Positions 7,656-16,025 of a stretch of 27,934 nt of DNA are shown piece after piece. The stretch comes from DATLXH01 sp035576005 (GTDB lineage: Bacteria; Acidobacteriota; Thermoanaerobaculia; Gp7-AA8): the NCBI GenBank assembly GCA_035576005.1, contig DATLXH010000065.1, positions 1-27,934 on the forward strand, written 5' to 3'. The position numbers were made by a program, and so were the translations under genes. Under the pieces are notes generated by a model. The model saw only the letters and a program-made list of their open reading frames with translations. It had not been told where the DNA came from and searched no databases. Each line of letters begins with the position of its first letter. Within the stretch, counting starts at the first letter, position 1.

Positions 7656-8069
7656 ATGAGCTTTAGCAAGGCCGTTGTTGCCCTCGTCGTCCTGATTCAC
7701 AGCACATCAGCGGACGCAAACTGGTCACTTCGCAAGATCGTCAACAATTCAAACCAGATCGCCTCCGTGAGCGTACCGATTAGCCCGGGCGCGACGGTCC
7801 CGGGCAACTTCGTCCAGACGCGGGGCGACATCGCCGTGATCGTTCCCGGGCAGGGTCCCATCGTCTTCCGGGATCAGGGCCACAACTCCCCGTGCAGCCG
7901 GCCGTACTGGGGCGTGTCAGTCACGTTCAAGAAGGAGACGTGGGGTTTCTTCTACGACGGCGGAGGGACCGTTGATCTAACCATCAACAGCGACGGCACG
8001 ATCACGCTCTCGCCGGGGCCCGCCGGCCAGGTCGTCGTGGGCAATGGACCGCCGCAGTGCTCACAGTAG
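7656..8069 (+). CDS. Small exported beta-rich protein, unknown function
   Basis: The ATG at 7656 follows GAAGGACGGAAACTT and gives 137 residues. Residues 1-22 look like a short Sec signal peptide (MSFSKAVVALVVLIHSTSADA). The mature protein is rich in Gly, Val, Pro and Thr with alternating beta-type segments (DIAVIVPGQGPIVF, WGVSVTFKKETWGFFYDGGG, VDLTINSDGTITLSPG) and two Cys (CSRPYW and the terminal CSQ), which could form a disulphide. I do not recognise a family. It is the first of a plus-strand group of exported proteins, 17 bases upstream of the phosphodiester-glycosidase-like gene, so the two are probably co-transcribed. Confidence 0.75.
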   Translation: MSFSKAVVALVVLIHSTSADANWSLRKIVNNSNQIASVSVPISPGATVPGNFVQTRGDIAVIVPGQGPIVFRDQGHNSPCSRPYWGVSVTFKKETWGFFYDGGGTVDLTINSDGTITLSPGPAGQVVVGNGPPQCSQ

Positions 8070-8086
8070 TCTCGGGGACAACAAAC

Positions 8087-9166
8087 ATGAAGACCACGCG
8101 ATTGCTCCTCGCCTTCACCTTAGTTACGCTTACCGTCGGAGCGCCGCTCCTGGCTGACTGTGGGCAGGACAACGAGCTGCCTTGTATTACTCGGACTGTG
8201 GCGGAATCGAATTGGTGCTACGGCTTCCAGTGGGGGAACCTTTCGCCTGCCACGTGTTGGGAGGACGTTCAATCCTGCACGCGTCCGAACAGCGCCATCG
8301 ACCCCAATGATGGGTTGTGTCACACGCTCGGCACGCCTCGTGGCCTGACGTGTTGCACGGCGGTAAGTTTCTCAGCGAACGGCTATCCGGTCACACAAGG
8401 GTACTACGCGAACGCGGATCTGCGGCTCGCCGACATTGTCGTCCCCAACCGCCATGTACCGAACACTTGTACGCAGAACTCCCAGTTCGTGAACCGGCTT
8501 GAGTCTATCCCTGATTGGTTCGACGACTACACGTACAAAACGCGGTTGAAGATCAACGCGAATTTTTTCGAGGTCAAAATGGACTCCGGCGGCGACGGAA
8601 ACCCCTATTTCAACGACTGCACGACCGCGCTCGGACTCGCAGTCAGCAATGGCAGCACTGCATCGCCTGACAGTCCCGTGCACGGCGTGCCGACGCAGAC
8701 ACTCGTTTTCTTTACGGCCGCGGGGGTTCAGCAATACGGCTACGAGGCTGTCATAGCCCCAAACGCTGGTACGACCTACCAAGGAAAGATTCAGAACGCG
8801 ATTTCCGGTTACCGGCTCCTCCAAGACGGCCAGTACGTCCCGCAGCCCGAGGCGATCACGCCCGCGCTCTACCGACCGCGCACGGCAGTGGCACTCACGC
8901 GTGATAACAACACCCTGATTCTGGTCGTGGTCAATCCCGGGAACGACGCCGGCAACCCTACTTCCGGAGGGACGACCATGCCGGCGCTGTCCGACTACCT
9001 TGTTTCCCTTGGTGCGTGGAACGCGCTGACGCTCGACGGTTCCGGCTCCTCCCAGTTCCTCTATGACGACCTCACGCAGCAATTTCGCTCTCTGCCGGCC
9101 GACGACGTCGACGGTCGGCCCGGCAAACAGTTCCGCCCTGTCCCAGTGTTTCTGGGCATCCGCTGA
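8087..9166 (+). CDS. Exported phosphodiester-glycosidase-family (NAGPA domain) protein
   Basis: The ATG at 8087 is preceded by TCGGGGACAACAAAC and opens a clear signal peptide (MKTTRLLLAFTLVTLTVGAP, cut near LLA-DCG), giving 359 residues. A Cys-rich stretch of about eight Cys follows up to residue 80. The rest resembles the NAGPA domain (phosphodiester glycosidase; human uncovering enzyme and bacterial exopolysaccharide-linked homologues): LKINANFFEV near residues 155-163, PRTAVALTRDNNTLILVVVN near 263-282, and LSDYLVSLGAWNALTLDGSGSS near 300-320. The usual family motif is LDGGGSS; here one Gly is Ser. Homologues cleave sugar-phosphodiester bonds, so a role on envelope or extracellular glycans is possible. 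The substrate is unknown. Confidence 0.8.
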   Translation: MKTTRLLLAFTLVTLTVGAPLLADCGQDNELPCITRTVAESNWCYGFQWGNLSPATCWEDVQSCTRPNSAIDPNDGLCHTLGTPRGLTCCTAVSFSANGYPVTQGYYANADLRLADIVVPNRHVPNTCTQNSQFVNRLESIPDWFDDYTYKTRLKINANFFEVKMDSGGDGNPYFNDCTTALGLAVSNGSTASPDSPVHGVPTQTLVFFTAAGVQQYGYEAVIAPNAGTTYQGKIQNAISGYRLLQDGQYVPQPEAITPALYRPRTAVALTRDNNTLILVVVNPGNDAGNPTSGGTTMPALSDYLVSLGAWNALTLDGSGSSQFLYDDLTQQFRSLPADDVDGRPGKQFRPVPVFLGIR

Positions 9167-9177
9167 GTGTCACTGAC

Positions 9178-9620
9178 ATGCTTCTTACTTCCCCTTCTGG
9201 CATTCCCAGGAAGCCAAAATCGAAGCACAAGGACACTCTGGGGAGCATCAACGTAGAGAAGCTGGCGGCAAAACCGTTCCAGCCGGATACCATCAAGGCC
9301 AATGCCAGCAGCATCGTGCTACTCGCGGAGTATGAGGGGTCGCGGAATCCTTCTGGCCGCGGACAGCTAGGTTCATGTGCTAGCTCGAGACGCTGCCGGG
9401 ACTTCCTTGTCTCGACGAACGGGAAGATTTACAACCATCCTGATCCGGAGGCGATTGCGCGCGTGATCAAGCATGGCGATTCGCCGCGGTTCATTTCAAT
9501 TACTGCACCGAGATTACTGAGGATTGGGATAGCTGATGAAAAAGGATGGGTATTCGGTGAAGTGCGCCTCGGGGAATGATGGAATGACGAGCGATCTGTG
9601 AAATCCGCGCATCAGGCGAT
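9178..9620 (+). pseudogene. Decayed MBL-fold (ComEC-like) hydrolase remnant
   Basis: The open frame 9178-9579 starts with VEKLAAKPFQPDTIKANASSIVLLAEYEGSR, which fits the segment before the metal-binding part of a ComEC-like MBL-fold hydrolase family, in which ANGSSIALLAEYGG is followed by a GDAH-type motif. That catalytic segment is missing. The text resumes with RRCRDFLVSTNGKIYNHPDPEAIARVIKHG, which fits the conserved end of the same family. After about 9490 the family pattern continues in another frame as VHFNYCTEITEDWDS, two stops, then KKDGYSVKCASGNDGM. A deletion plus a frameshift plus stops mark this as a dead gene. I base the family on remembered motif order; a profile search would settle it. 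Confidence 0.55.
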
Positions 9621-9714
9621 CGCTGGCGCGCGAAAGGCGATCGAGAGATGAGTTTTTCCAAAGAGGAAGAAACGAATGGCCGCGTCTGGTCACTACTTCG
9701 ACAGGAGCACAGGC

Positions 9715-10356
9715 ATGAAACTTCTCGCAACCGTTTTCGCCCTATCGTTCCTCGTGCCGCCGGCTTGCGTCTCGGGGCAAACCGCAAGCCGCGGATATGA
9801 GGTGACGAAGCTTCCGACACCGGTCCCGGTCAAAAACATCCTTTACGTGCGGCCCTTCACGGTCGAAAGACCTTTCCTCAACACGTGGAGCCGGGGTCGA
9901 GCGAAGTTGTCGACCGGGGTGCTCGTCGTACTGGAGGTCGACCCGGCATACCTTGATCGGCGCGACGCCGTCGTGAATCCCGTTCTGTACGCCGGGAACG
10001 CCGCTGTCATCCGGCTGAATCGCGGGGACCAATCCGGCCGCGTCATCGGAATCATCCCTGGCAGCATCGATCTCACGACCGCGCCGATTTGGTTCGGCGC
10101 ACCGGAGCTGCCGGCGCGGGTCACGGAGACCACAGTGCAAGTGGAGCGCAGACGCGCCGAGCAGGCCGGCCTCCGTCCATTTGCCGCGTCGAGGATTGCC
10201 CGGATCCAACGTCCGGCTGTCCGAGTCACAGATGTCGGAACGCTGCTGCGTGACGTCGCAGCGGAACTCGTCTATGAATTCTCGCCGCAGGAGAAAGACC
10301 TTGCGGATACGTGGCGACTGCCGGAAGCGACATTGCGGCCCAATCGTCAGCAATAA
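9715..10356 (+). CDS. Exported protein of unknown function
   Basis: The frame opens at 9676, but the ATG at 9715 has CAGGAGCACAGGC in front of it and begins a proper signal peptide (MKLLATVFALSFLVPPACVSGQ), so I take it as the start; this gives 213 residues. The mature part is a mix of beta-type segments (TGVLVVLEVDP, AAVIRLNRGDQSGRVIGIIPG) and a helical C-terminal third rich in Arg and Glu (VQVERRRAEQAGLRPFAASRIARI). No family is recognised. It is followed after 20 bases by the very large hydrolase-VWA gene and is likely in the same operon. A role as a periplasmic or surface partner of that protein is a guess from position only. Confidence 0.75.
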   Translation: MKLLATVFALSFLVPPACVSGQTASRGYEVTKLPTPVPVKNILYVRPFTVERPFLNTWSRGRAKLSTGVLVVLEVDPAYLDRRDAVVNPVLYAGNAAVIRLNRGDQSGRVIGIIPGSIDLTTAPIWFGAPELPARVTETTVQVERRRAEQAGLRPFAASRIARIQRPAVRVTDVGTLLRDVAAELVYEFSPQEKDLADTWRLPEATLRPNRQQ

Positions 10357-10376
10357 AGAGATTGGAGGGTCCTGCC

Positions 10377-13300
10377 ATGAGAACGCAACGGATCGGCATT
10401 TGGTTCGTTTTCCTGTGCTTGCTGCAGCCGCTATCGGCGGCGGCCGCAATCACGAAAACGGAGCTCGCTGGAAACTCGCTCGCACAATACCCCTTCTTCG
10501 AGTATGTGCGCGCCTTCAACGTCAACGCTCCGATCAAAGTGGCGATCGACCCGACGCGGTTTCCCGCGATCAGCGGCGACACCTGCAGGATCTTCGTGGT
10601 GAACCACAAGAGCCCGTCGGATTGGACTGCCAACCCGGCACTCGTCGACGTGACGCCAGGCGGCGCGCAAACCGAAACGTTCGCCGCCGCGAACATCCAA
10701 GGCAACACGTTCCAGGTGACGACCCCGTCGGTCCTGAACGCCAATGCAGGTCTCGGCCTCGGTGTGGGCTACGACGTGGTGCTCGACTGCGACTCGAACA
10801 ACGTTTTGAGCGACGGCGACATTATAGACGGCCTGACCGGCGAAGCCGGTCTTTTTGTCGTGCACGATACGACGCTCCCCGGTCCGGAGGCTGTAACCGA
10901 ACAGGTCTACAACCTCACCTCCGCAGTCGCCTCGACCTTCGGCTTCCCCGACTGGAAACGCGGCGAAGATGTCTACTTCCCGACCAACATCGCCGCGATG
11001 GGTAAACGCCCCCTCGTCGTCATCGGGCGCGGCAACGGACATGACTTCCGCTGGTACGACCACATCGGAAATCACCTGGCATCGTACGGCTACGTGGTCA
11101 TGAGTCACGACAACGATACCGAGCCGGCCTCCGAATTCGCCGCTTTCACGACCCTCGGCCACACGGACGCGTTCCTCGATCAGGCCGAGGCGGGCGCCAT
11201 CGCGGGGGGCGCGCTCGTCGGCCACATCGATGCGCGGCGCATTGTGTGGATCGGCCACAGCCGCGGAGGGGAAGGCGTGGCCATCGCCTACGATCGTCTC
11301 TTCGACGGAACGACCACACCGACGCATTACACCAGACAGGACATCCGGCTCGTCAGCAGCATGCTGCCGACGGACTTCAACAGCACGGACGTCGCCAATC
11401 CGCACAACGCGAACTATCACCTCTGGACGGCGTCCGGCGACAGCGACGTGAATGGCGGGGCGGGCTGTGACCTCTGCCAGACCTTCCACCTGCACGACCG
11501 CGCCACCGGGTACCGGCAATCGACGGTCGTTCAGGGAACGGGACACGGCTGGTTTCACGACGAGGATGCCGCCAGCGACGCCTTCACCGGACCGTGTGCG
11601 CTCGACGAGACCATCACCCACCAGATCCAGCTCGGTTACCTCTTGCCGCTCGTCAACCACTACATCGAAGGAAACATCCCGGCACTCGATTTCCTGACGC
11701 GGCAATACGAGTCGTTCCATCCGATCGGCGTTCCGGTAGCGAACCCCTGCGTCGTCGTGTCGAATGAATATCGCAACGGATTTGGCGTTGGGAACTTCGT
11801 CATCGACGATTATCAAACGCAGCCGGCCGCGGGAACGAGCAGTTCGGGAGGGACCGTGACCTTTAACGTCGAGAATGTGACCGAGGACCGGCTCGACGAC
11901 AACAACTCGGACTTCGTGTTCTCTGCCGCGGATCCGTTCAACGGAGCGACACAGGGAGGTCCGTCGGATACCACGAGAGGCGTGGTGTTCGACTGGACCG
12001 GCTCGGACCGGTTCTATGAATGGCAGGTCCCTGCCACGGCGAACGATTTCTCGAAGTTCCTTTATCTCTCGTTTCGCGGCGCGCAGGGCACACGGCATCC
12101 CAATACCATCGCCACACTCGGCGATCTCACATTCTCGGTCACGCTTCGCGACAGCGCCAGCGTGACCAGCACCATCCGGATCGACGCCTATGGCAGCGGC
12201 TTGTCAGAGCCCTATCAGCGCAGCAGCGGATGGCACAATGAAATGGAGACCATCCGCATCAGGACAACTGACTTTCTCAACAATGCATCCGGTCTCAGTC
12301 TCGCGAACATCGTCGCGGTGCGCCTCAACGTCGGCCCGACGTTCGGATCGAACGAAGGCCGGATCGTCATCGACGATCTGATGCTCACGAACGACCTGAC
12401 GCCGCTCACGCTGCGGATCCTCGAGCCGACCACCGCACGGCCGAGGTTCGCCGGAACGTCCGTTGCGGGAAGCCGCGTCCTCGTGCGGCTGCTCGGCGGT
12501 GGCGGTCTCGATCTCTCGCCAGGCAACCTGACGATCTCCGTCGACGGCACGCCGCTCACTGCAGCACAGATTCCGACTCCCGCCGCGCTGGTCGGCGGGG
12601 AAACGTGGGTCGTCATTGCGCCGGGTACGAAGGCGAACGGCTGCTACGACCTCACGGTGTCGCTGACGACTCCAGCCGGCGTGAGCGCCGCCGAGCCGCA
12701 AAGTCTCTGCTGGGCAGACGATGAGACGCGCGACTTCGACCGCGTGCTTGCCATCGATCAGACGAACAGCATGCTCCGGGACGGCAGCACTGGACTGGCC
12801 AGTCCCGCCAAGATGGAGGCGGCGCTCGCGGCCGCCAAGTTCTTCGTCGACCTTTCCAATCCGAACGACAAGATCGGGGTCATCAGCTTCCAGCGTCGCG
12901 ACCAGGACGGGAACGGCACGGTCGTCGATCCGGACGAGCTCGCGGAACCGATATTCAGTTTCGTTGCGGCCGGTGAAGGCATTACCGACCAGCGCCCCGC
13001 GGCGCGAATAGCGATCAGCGGCATTGCTCCCGATGCATCACCCGGCTTTACCGGTCCCGAAACTTCACCTGGCGCAGGACTCGTAGAAGCACGAACGATG
13101 CTCGATGCCGGCGCCGTGGCGGGCCACGAGCCGCACATCGTTCTGCTGACCGACGGGCTGGAGAACTATGCACCTTTCTGGTCCGCGGCAGGCGCGGGAG
13201 GGCCGTTGCGCCCTGTCTTCGATGCTGACGACATTCGCGTGGACACGGTCGGCGTCGGCGGCGATGCAGATGACGTCCTTCTCGAGGACATCGCGTCGGT

Positions 13301-14585
13301 CACCGGCGGCCAGTTCATAAACCTCAATGAAGGCTCAGGCTCGTTCTTCCTCCTCAGCCGTCTGGCCGATTGGTACAAGTCGGTCGATGAAGACGTGCGC
13401 GGCGAACAGCGCTTCTTCTATGCCGAAGGCTTTCCGCCACCCAACCCCGGCCTTCGGGACAAGAAAATCCGCATTGCGTGTTTCGTGGGCGAGCCGGGCC
13501 TGGATTGGATGACGGTTGCCTTCCACACCGATCTCGACAACGCGGCGACTGTGCGTCTGTTCGCGCCGAGCGCTGCAATCCCGATCGTCGCCGCGCCGCC
13601 GATGATCACGGTGCGGACGGATCCAAAACACTCCGTGTACCGCATCCGCCAGCCCCAACCCGGTCTGTGGTGCTATCTCGTCGAGCCAAACAATCTGTCC
13701 GCTGAATTCTTTGCGGTCGCCTCGGCACCGACGTCGCTGACCGCGCGTGTCGGCCCGAAGCAGCTGGCCAGGCGCCCGAGCGGCGACTATGCGATGCCAT
13801 TGCGCGTGTGGATCGCGGACAAGTTCGCGGTGCGCGGCGGGAGTGTTTCCGGCTATGTGCGCCGGCCCGATGGCGTGAAGAACTTCGTCACCCTGTCCGA
13901 CAACGGATTATCTACAGACGGCGACGCCAGCGACGGGATCTACGGTCTCGAGTATCTGGCGACGATCCCGGGTGCCTACTATGTGCGTCTCAAAGCCGCC
14001 GGGACGTCGAACGCCGGCACGCCCTATGAGCGCTACCTGTCGACCGCCTTCGTGTTACCGGGACAACCGAAGCGACCGATCCAGCCGGGCGAAGGCCTCC
14101 CCACGCCGCCACGCGGCGAGGGCTGCAAGTGCGAAGCCGAGACGCGGTACTCTCTCTCCTTCTTCGGCGGCGCCACATTCCCGCATGGCTCCTTCGACAC
14201 GATTGCCGACTCCTCTACCAGTCTGGGGATCAGGCCGGCGTTCCATTTCCCAGCGTGGGGCGGACGCGCCTCGCTCGGTCTCTATCTCGGCCGTGACCGC
14301 TTTGCCAATCCTGGCGCGGGCAGCGACTTTCAGCTGACGCACCTTTCGCCGGAGCTCGAGTTCGCGCCGTGGAGACGCTTTTGCCCAGTGCCTTCGCTGC
14401 ATTTCGGCGCGGGTGCGTATCGGAACGAGAACGGCGACGTCGAATTTGGCTTCAATGCAGGCGCCGGCCTTGCCGTGTGCCTGAACCGGCGAGTCAGTTT
14501 CCTTTCGCGCTACGACTATCGCTCCGTCAATGCGTTCTCCAGAGACTACTCGACGATCCAAATTGGGCTGCGTTTCAATTTCTGA
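10377..14585 (+). CDS. Giant exported fusion: alpha/beta hydrolase, beta-sandwich, VWA, C-terminal barrel-like domain
   Basis: The ATG at 10377 with GGAGG upstream gives 1402 residues beginning with a signal peptide (MRTQRIGIWFVFLCLLQPLS, cut near AAA). About residues 180-470 are an alpha/beta hydrolase of the esterase or PAF-acetylhydrolase-like type: PLVVIGRGNGHDFRWYDHIG, nucleophile elbow GHSRGG (Ser295), and GTGHGWFHDED, whose His could complete the triad. About 475-680 are a carbohydrate-binding-like beta-sandwich ending NEGRIVIDDLMLTND. About 785-985 are a von Willebrand A domain: MIDAS DQTNS (Asp794, Ser798) and LLTDG (Asp926). A beta-rich linker follows. The last 145 residues, from about 1257, alternate polar and hydrophobic residues and end GLRFNF, as in outer-membrane barrels. 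I infer a surface protein held by its C-terminus. The individual domains are sound; the combined function is unknown. Confidence 0.85.
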   Translation: MRTQRIGIWFVFLCLLQPLSAAAAITKTELAGNSLAQYPFFEYVRAFNVNAPIKVAIDPTRFPAISGDTCRIFVVNHKSPSDWTANPALVDVTPGGAQTETFAAANIQGNTFQVTTPSVLNANAGLGLGVGYDVVLDCDSNNVLSDGDIIDGLTGEAGLFVVHDTTLPGPEAVTEQVYNLTSAVASTFGFPDWKRGEDVYFPTNIAAMGKRPLVVIGRGNGHDFRWYDHIGNHLASYGYVVMSHDNDTEPASEFAAFTTLGHTDAFLDQAEAGAIAGGALVGHIDARRIVWIGHSRGGEGVAIAYDRLFDGTTTPTHYTRQDIRLVSSMLPTDFNSTDVANPHNANYHLWTASGDSDVNGGAGCDLCQTFHLHDRATGYRQSTVVQGTGHGWFHDEDAASDAFTGPCALDETITHQIQLGYLLPLVNHYIEGNIPALDFLTRQYESFHPIGVPVANPCVVVSNEYRNGFGVGNFVIDDYQTQPAAGTSSSGGTVTFNVENVTEDRLDDNNSDFVFSAADPFNGATQGGPSDTTRGVVFDWTGSDRFYEWQVPATANDFSKFLYLSFRGAQGTRHPNTIATLGDLTFSVTLRDSASVTSTIRIDAYGSGLSEPYQRSSGWHNEMETIRIRTTDFLNNASGLSLANIVAVRLNVGPTFGSNEGRIVIDDLMLTNDLTPLTLRILEPTTARPRFAGTSVAGSRVLVRLLGGGGLDLSPGNLTISVDGTPLTAAQIPTPAALVGGETWVVIAPGTKANGCYDLTVSLTTPAGVSAAEPQSLCWADDETRDFDRVLAIDQTNSMLRDGSTGLASPAKMEAALAAAKFFVDLSNPNDKIGVISFQRRDQDGNGTVVDPDELAEPIFSFVAAGEGITDQRPAARIAISGIAPDASPGFTGPETSPGAGLVEARTMLDAGAVAGHEPHIVLLTDGLENYAPFWSAAGAGGPLRPVFDADDIRVDTVGVGGDADDVLLEDIASVTGGQFINLNEGSGSFFLLSRLADWYKSVDEDVRGEQRFFYAEGFPPPNPGLRDKKIRIACFVGEPGLDWMTVAFHTDLDNAATVRLFAPSAAIPIVAAPPMITVRTDPKHSVYRIRQPQPGLWCYLVEPNNLSAEFFAVASAPTSLTARVGPKQLARRPSGDYAMPLRVWIADKFAVRGGSVSGYVRRPDGVKNFVTLSDNGLSTDGDASDGIYGLEYLATIPGAYYVRLKAAGTSNAGTPYERYLSTAFVLPGQPKRPIQPGEGLPTPPRGEGCKCEAETRYSLSFFGGATFPHGSFDTIADSSTSLGIRPAFHFPAWGGRASLGLYLGRDRFANPGAGSDFQLTHLSPELEFAPWRRFCPVPSLHFGAGAYRNENGDVEFGFNAGAGLAVCLNRRVSFLSRYDYRSVNAFSRDYSTIQIGLRFNF

Positions 14586-14729
14586 GGCCCCAGCCTGCGA
14601 AGAAGTCGGACTACACTCATCCAAATCGGACAGAGCGGGACGGATGAGGGGGGACTTGCAGATGGCCGGTCCCTCACCCGCACTCCGCTACGCTCCGTGT
14701 CTCCCTCTCCCCGCTCGCCGGGGACGGTC

Positions 14730-14945
14730 TTATGCCAGCGCTTGCTGAACTGCTACAAGTGTTTCGGTGCTCGGCCTGGCGTAGCGTTCGGTCGTTCTGG
14801 TGCTCGTGTGGCCGACCAGGTCGCCGAGCGTGAACGCGTTGATGCCTTTGCTCGTAGGATGCTCGACAAGGTGTGACGTGGTCGTGAAAGCGGAATGGTC
14901 GTTTGATGCTTCGCTCCAGCGGAACCGGTCGTAGCAGTACGTCAC
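14730..14945 (-). pseudogene. Tyrosine recombinase (phage-type integrase) C-terminal remnant
   Basis: The last 50 residues fit the end of a tyrosine recombinase: SHLVEHPTSKG, then INAFTLGDLVGHTSTRTTER, then YARPSTETLVAVQQAL. The GH of the LLGH motif and the presumed catalytic Tyr (ERYAR) are visible. The preceding R-H-x-x-R region is damaged and no full catalytic domain can be read; an upstream minus-strand frame up to 15033 (EIDFLNFSDVADTV) might be an earlier piece of the same gene. Integrases of this kind move genomic islands, which fits its place at the downstream end of the conjugation-like operon. It cannot be active as it stands. Confidence 0.6.
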
Positions 14946-15154
14946 GTACTCGCTGGTTGGCGCACTCCCCTACGGTGTCGGCAACGTCCGAGAAGTTTAG
15001 AAAATCGATCTCTGTCTCGTTGTCAGGCCACATTGAGTCAGTTCCGTGTCGGATGCTGGCGTGGGTGCGATCGTTTCATGACCGAGATCCTGCGCCTCTG
15101 CGAGTGAATCCGCAACCGTCGTCTCAGCGACGCTCGGAGAAGTCGTCGTGACTT

Positions 15155-15561
15155 TCAGTCAAGAATCTCCGCGAGCATGGCGGCGAGGTCCCGGACCGCA
15201 GCTCGGCCATTCGACTTTGGCAACGGCAACACGATCACTCCGACGCTATGTGACTCTTCCGCGATGAGACGTTCCATCGCCGAGATGCGACGCGGCGCAA
15301 CGGTCAGTATGAGCACGACGGCTGGGAGCCCGGCCGCCCAGGCGGACAGATGTCGCGCAGGAGAGATTTTCGGAATGAACACTTTCAGCGACTCGGTCCC
15401 GAGGTCCACGTCCACCGCGCGTACGCCGTGGCACGAATCGCGTTCGATGCGGCGCAGCGGCTAATCGTACTCAGCGCAGCGGACGATTACGTTCGGCTCG
15501 GTGCGCGCGCATGCCTGTACTACGTCGGCAAGGATCAGGTGTTTCAAGCTCCACCCCTCCC
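15155..15561 (-). pseudogene. Decayed second copy of the replication-relaxation-like gene
   Basis: On the minus strand one frame reads RREGWSLKHLILADVVQA, then an in-frame TAG near 15463, then RAVDVDLGTESLKVFIPK and LPAVVLILTVAPRRISAMER to a stop at 15155. The central part lines up with the end of the intact neighbour encoded at 16026-16766 (LAVEVDLGGEPIASVLVPK and GVLLLTVGERRRATVRE). It is therefore a diverged paralogue, not a recent copy, that has lost its N-terminal half and gained a stop. The last third alone (from the GTG at 15415) is open for 86 codons, but its function would be doubtful. Confidence 0.55.
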
Positions 15562-16025
15562 GGCGCCACAGCGCGCAGGGCACGCTCATCGAGGCGTGGG
15601 CACTACTGTGCCCGGAGGCTCGTCAGACCATAAACGAGCCGCGCGACGATGATCGACAGCGACGGCTTCGTTGACGTAATCGAATTGGAAGAGTCGGCGA
15701 GCGAAAACTGCGGACACCGTTCTGGCGCACCTCGGGTCAATCCTCGGAGATGCAATCACGGCACTGTCGTTCGGATGGTGATGCGAGACGTGGCCGCTAG
15801 AAGCCACGGCGTCTTCTGCGCGAACTTATGCGGGCGAGGTCCGTCCCGACTTTAGGCGCGACTTCGGACTGTACCTGGTGGAACGGTCCCTCGCGTCACC
15901 GTGTCGCTCGTTCCGCTGCTCGTCTCATGCTGTTCTACCGAACTGCTCGCGTTCGAGCCCATAATGCGCCCAGTGGACGCGGCCGCATCTCACGCTCTGC
16001 ACAACGTTTAGCCGTGAACATCCGT
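15562..16025. other. About 460 bp of apparently decayed DNA
   Basis: No frame has coding character or a recognisable motif. By position it should hold the missing front half of the decayed replication-relaxation-like copy, but I could not trace it. Small open frames on both strands (up to 98 codons) look accidental. Confidence 0.4.

Noticed and set aside
10431..12098. Minus-strand open frame of 555 codons
   Set aside because: It lies fully under the hydrolase-VWA gene and is a shadow of its GC-rich codons; the composition is full of Arg, Val and Asp with no motif or ribosome site.
14671..14727. Low-complexity CCCTC/GCTCGCCGGGG stretch as a regulatory site
   Set aside because: It looks like part of a common GC-rich intergenic repeat, but no partner copy lies in the window and no clear structure was found.
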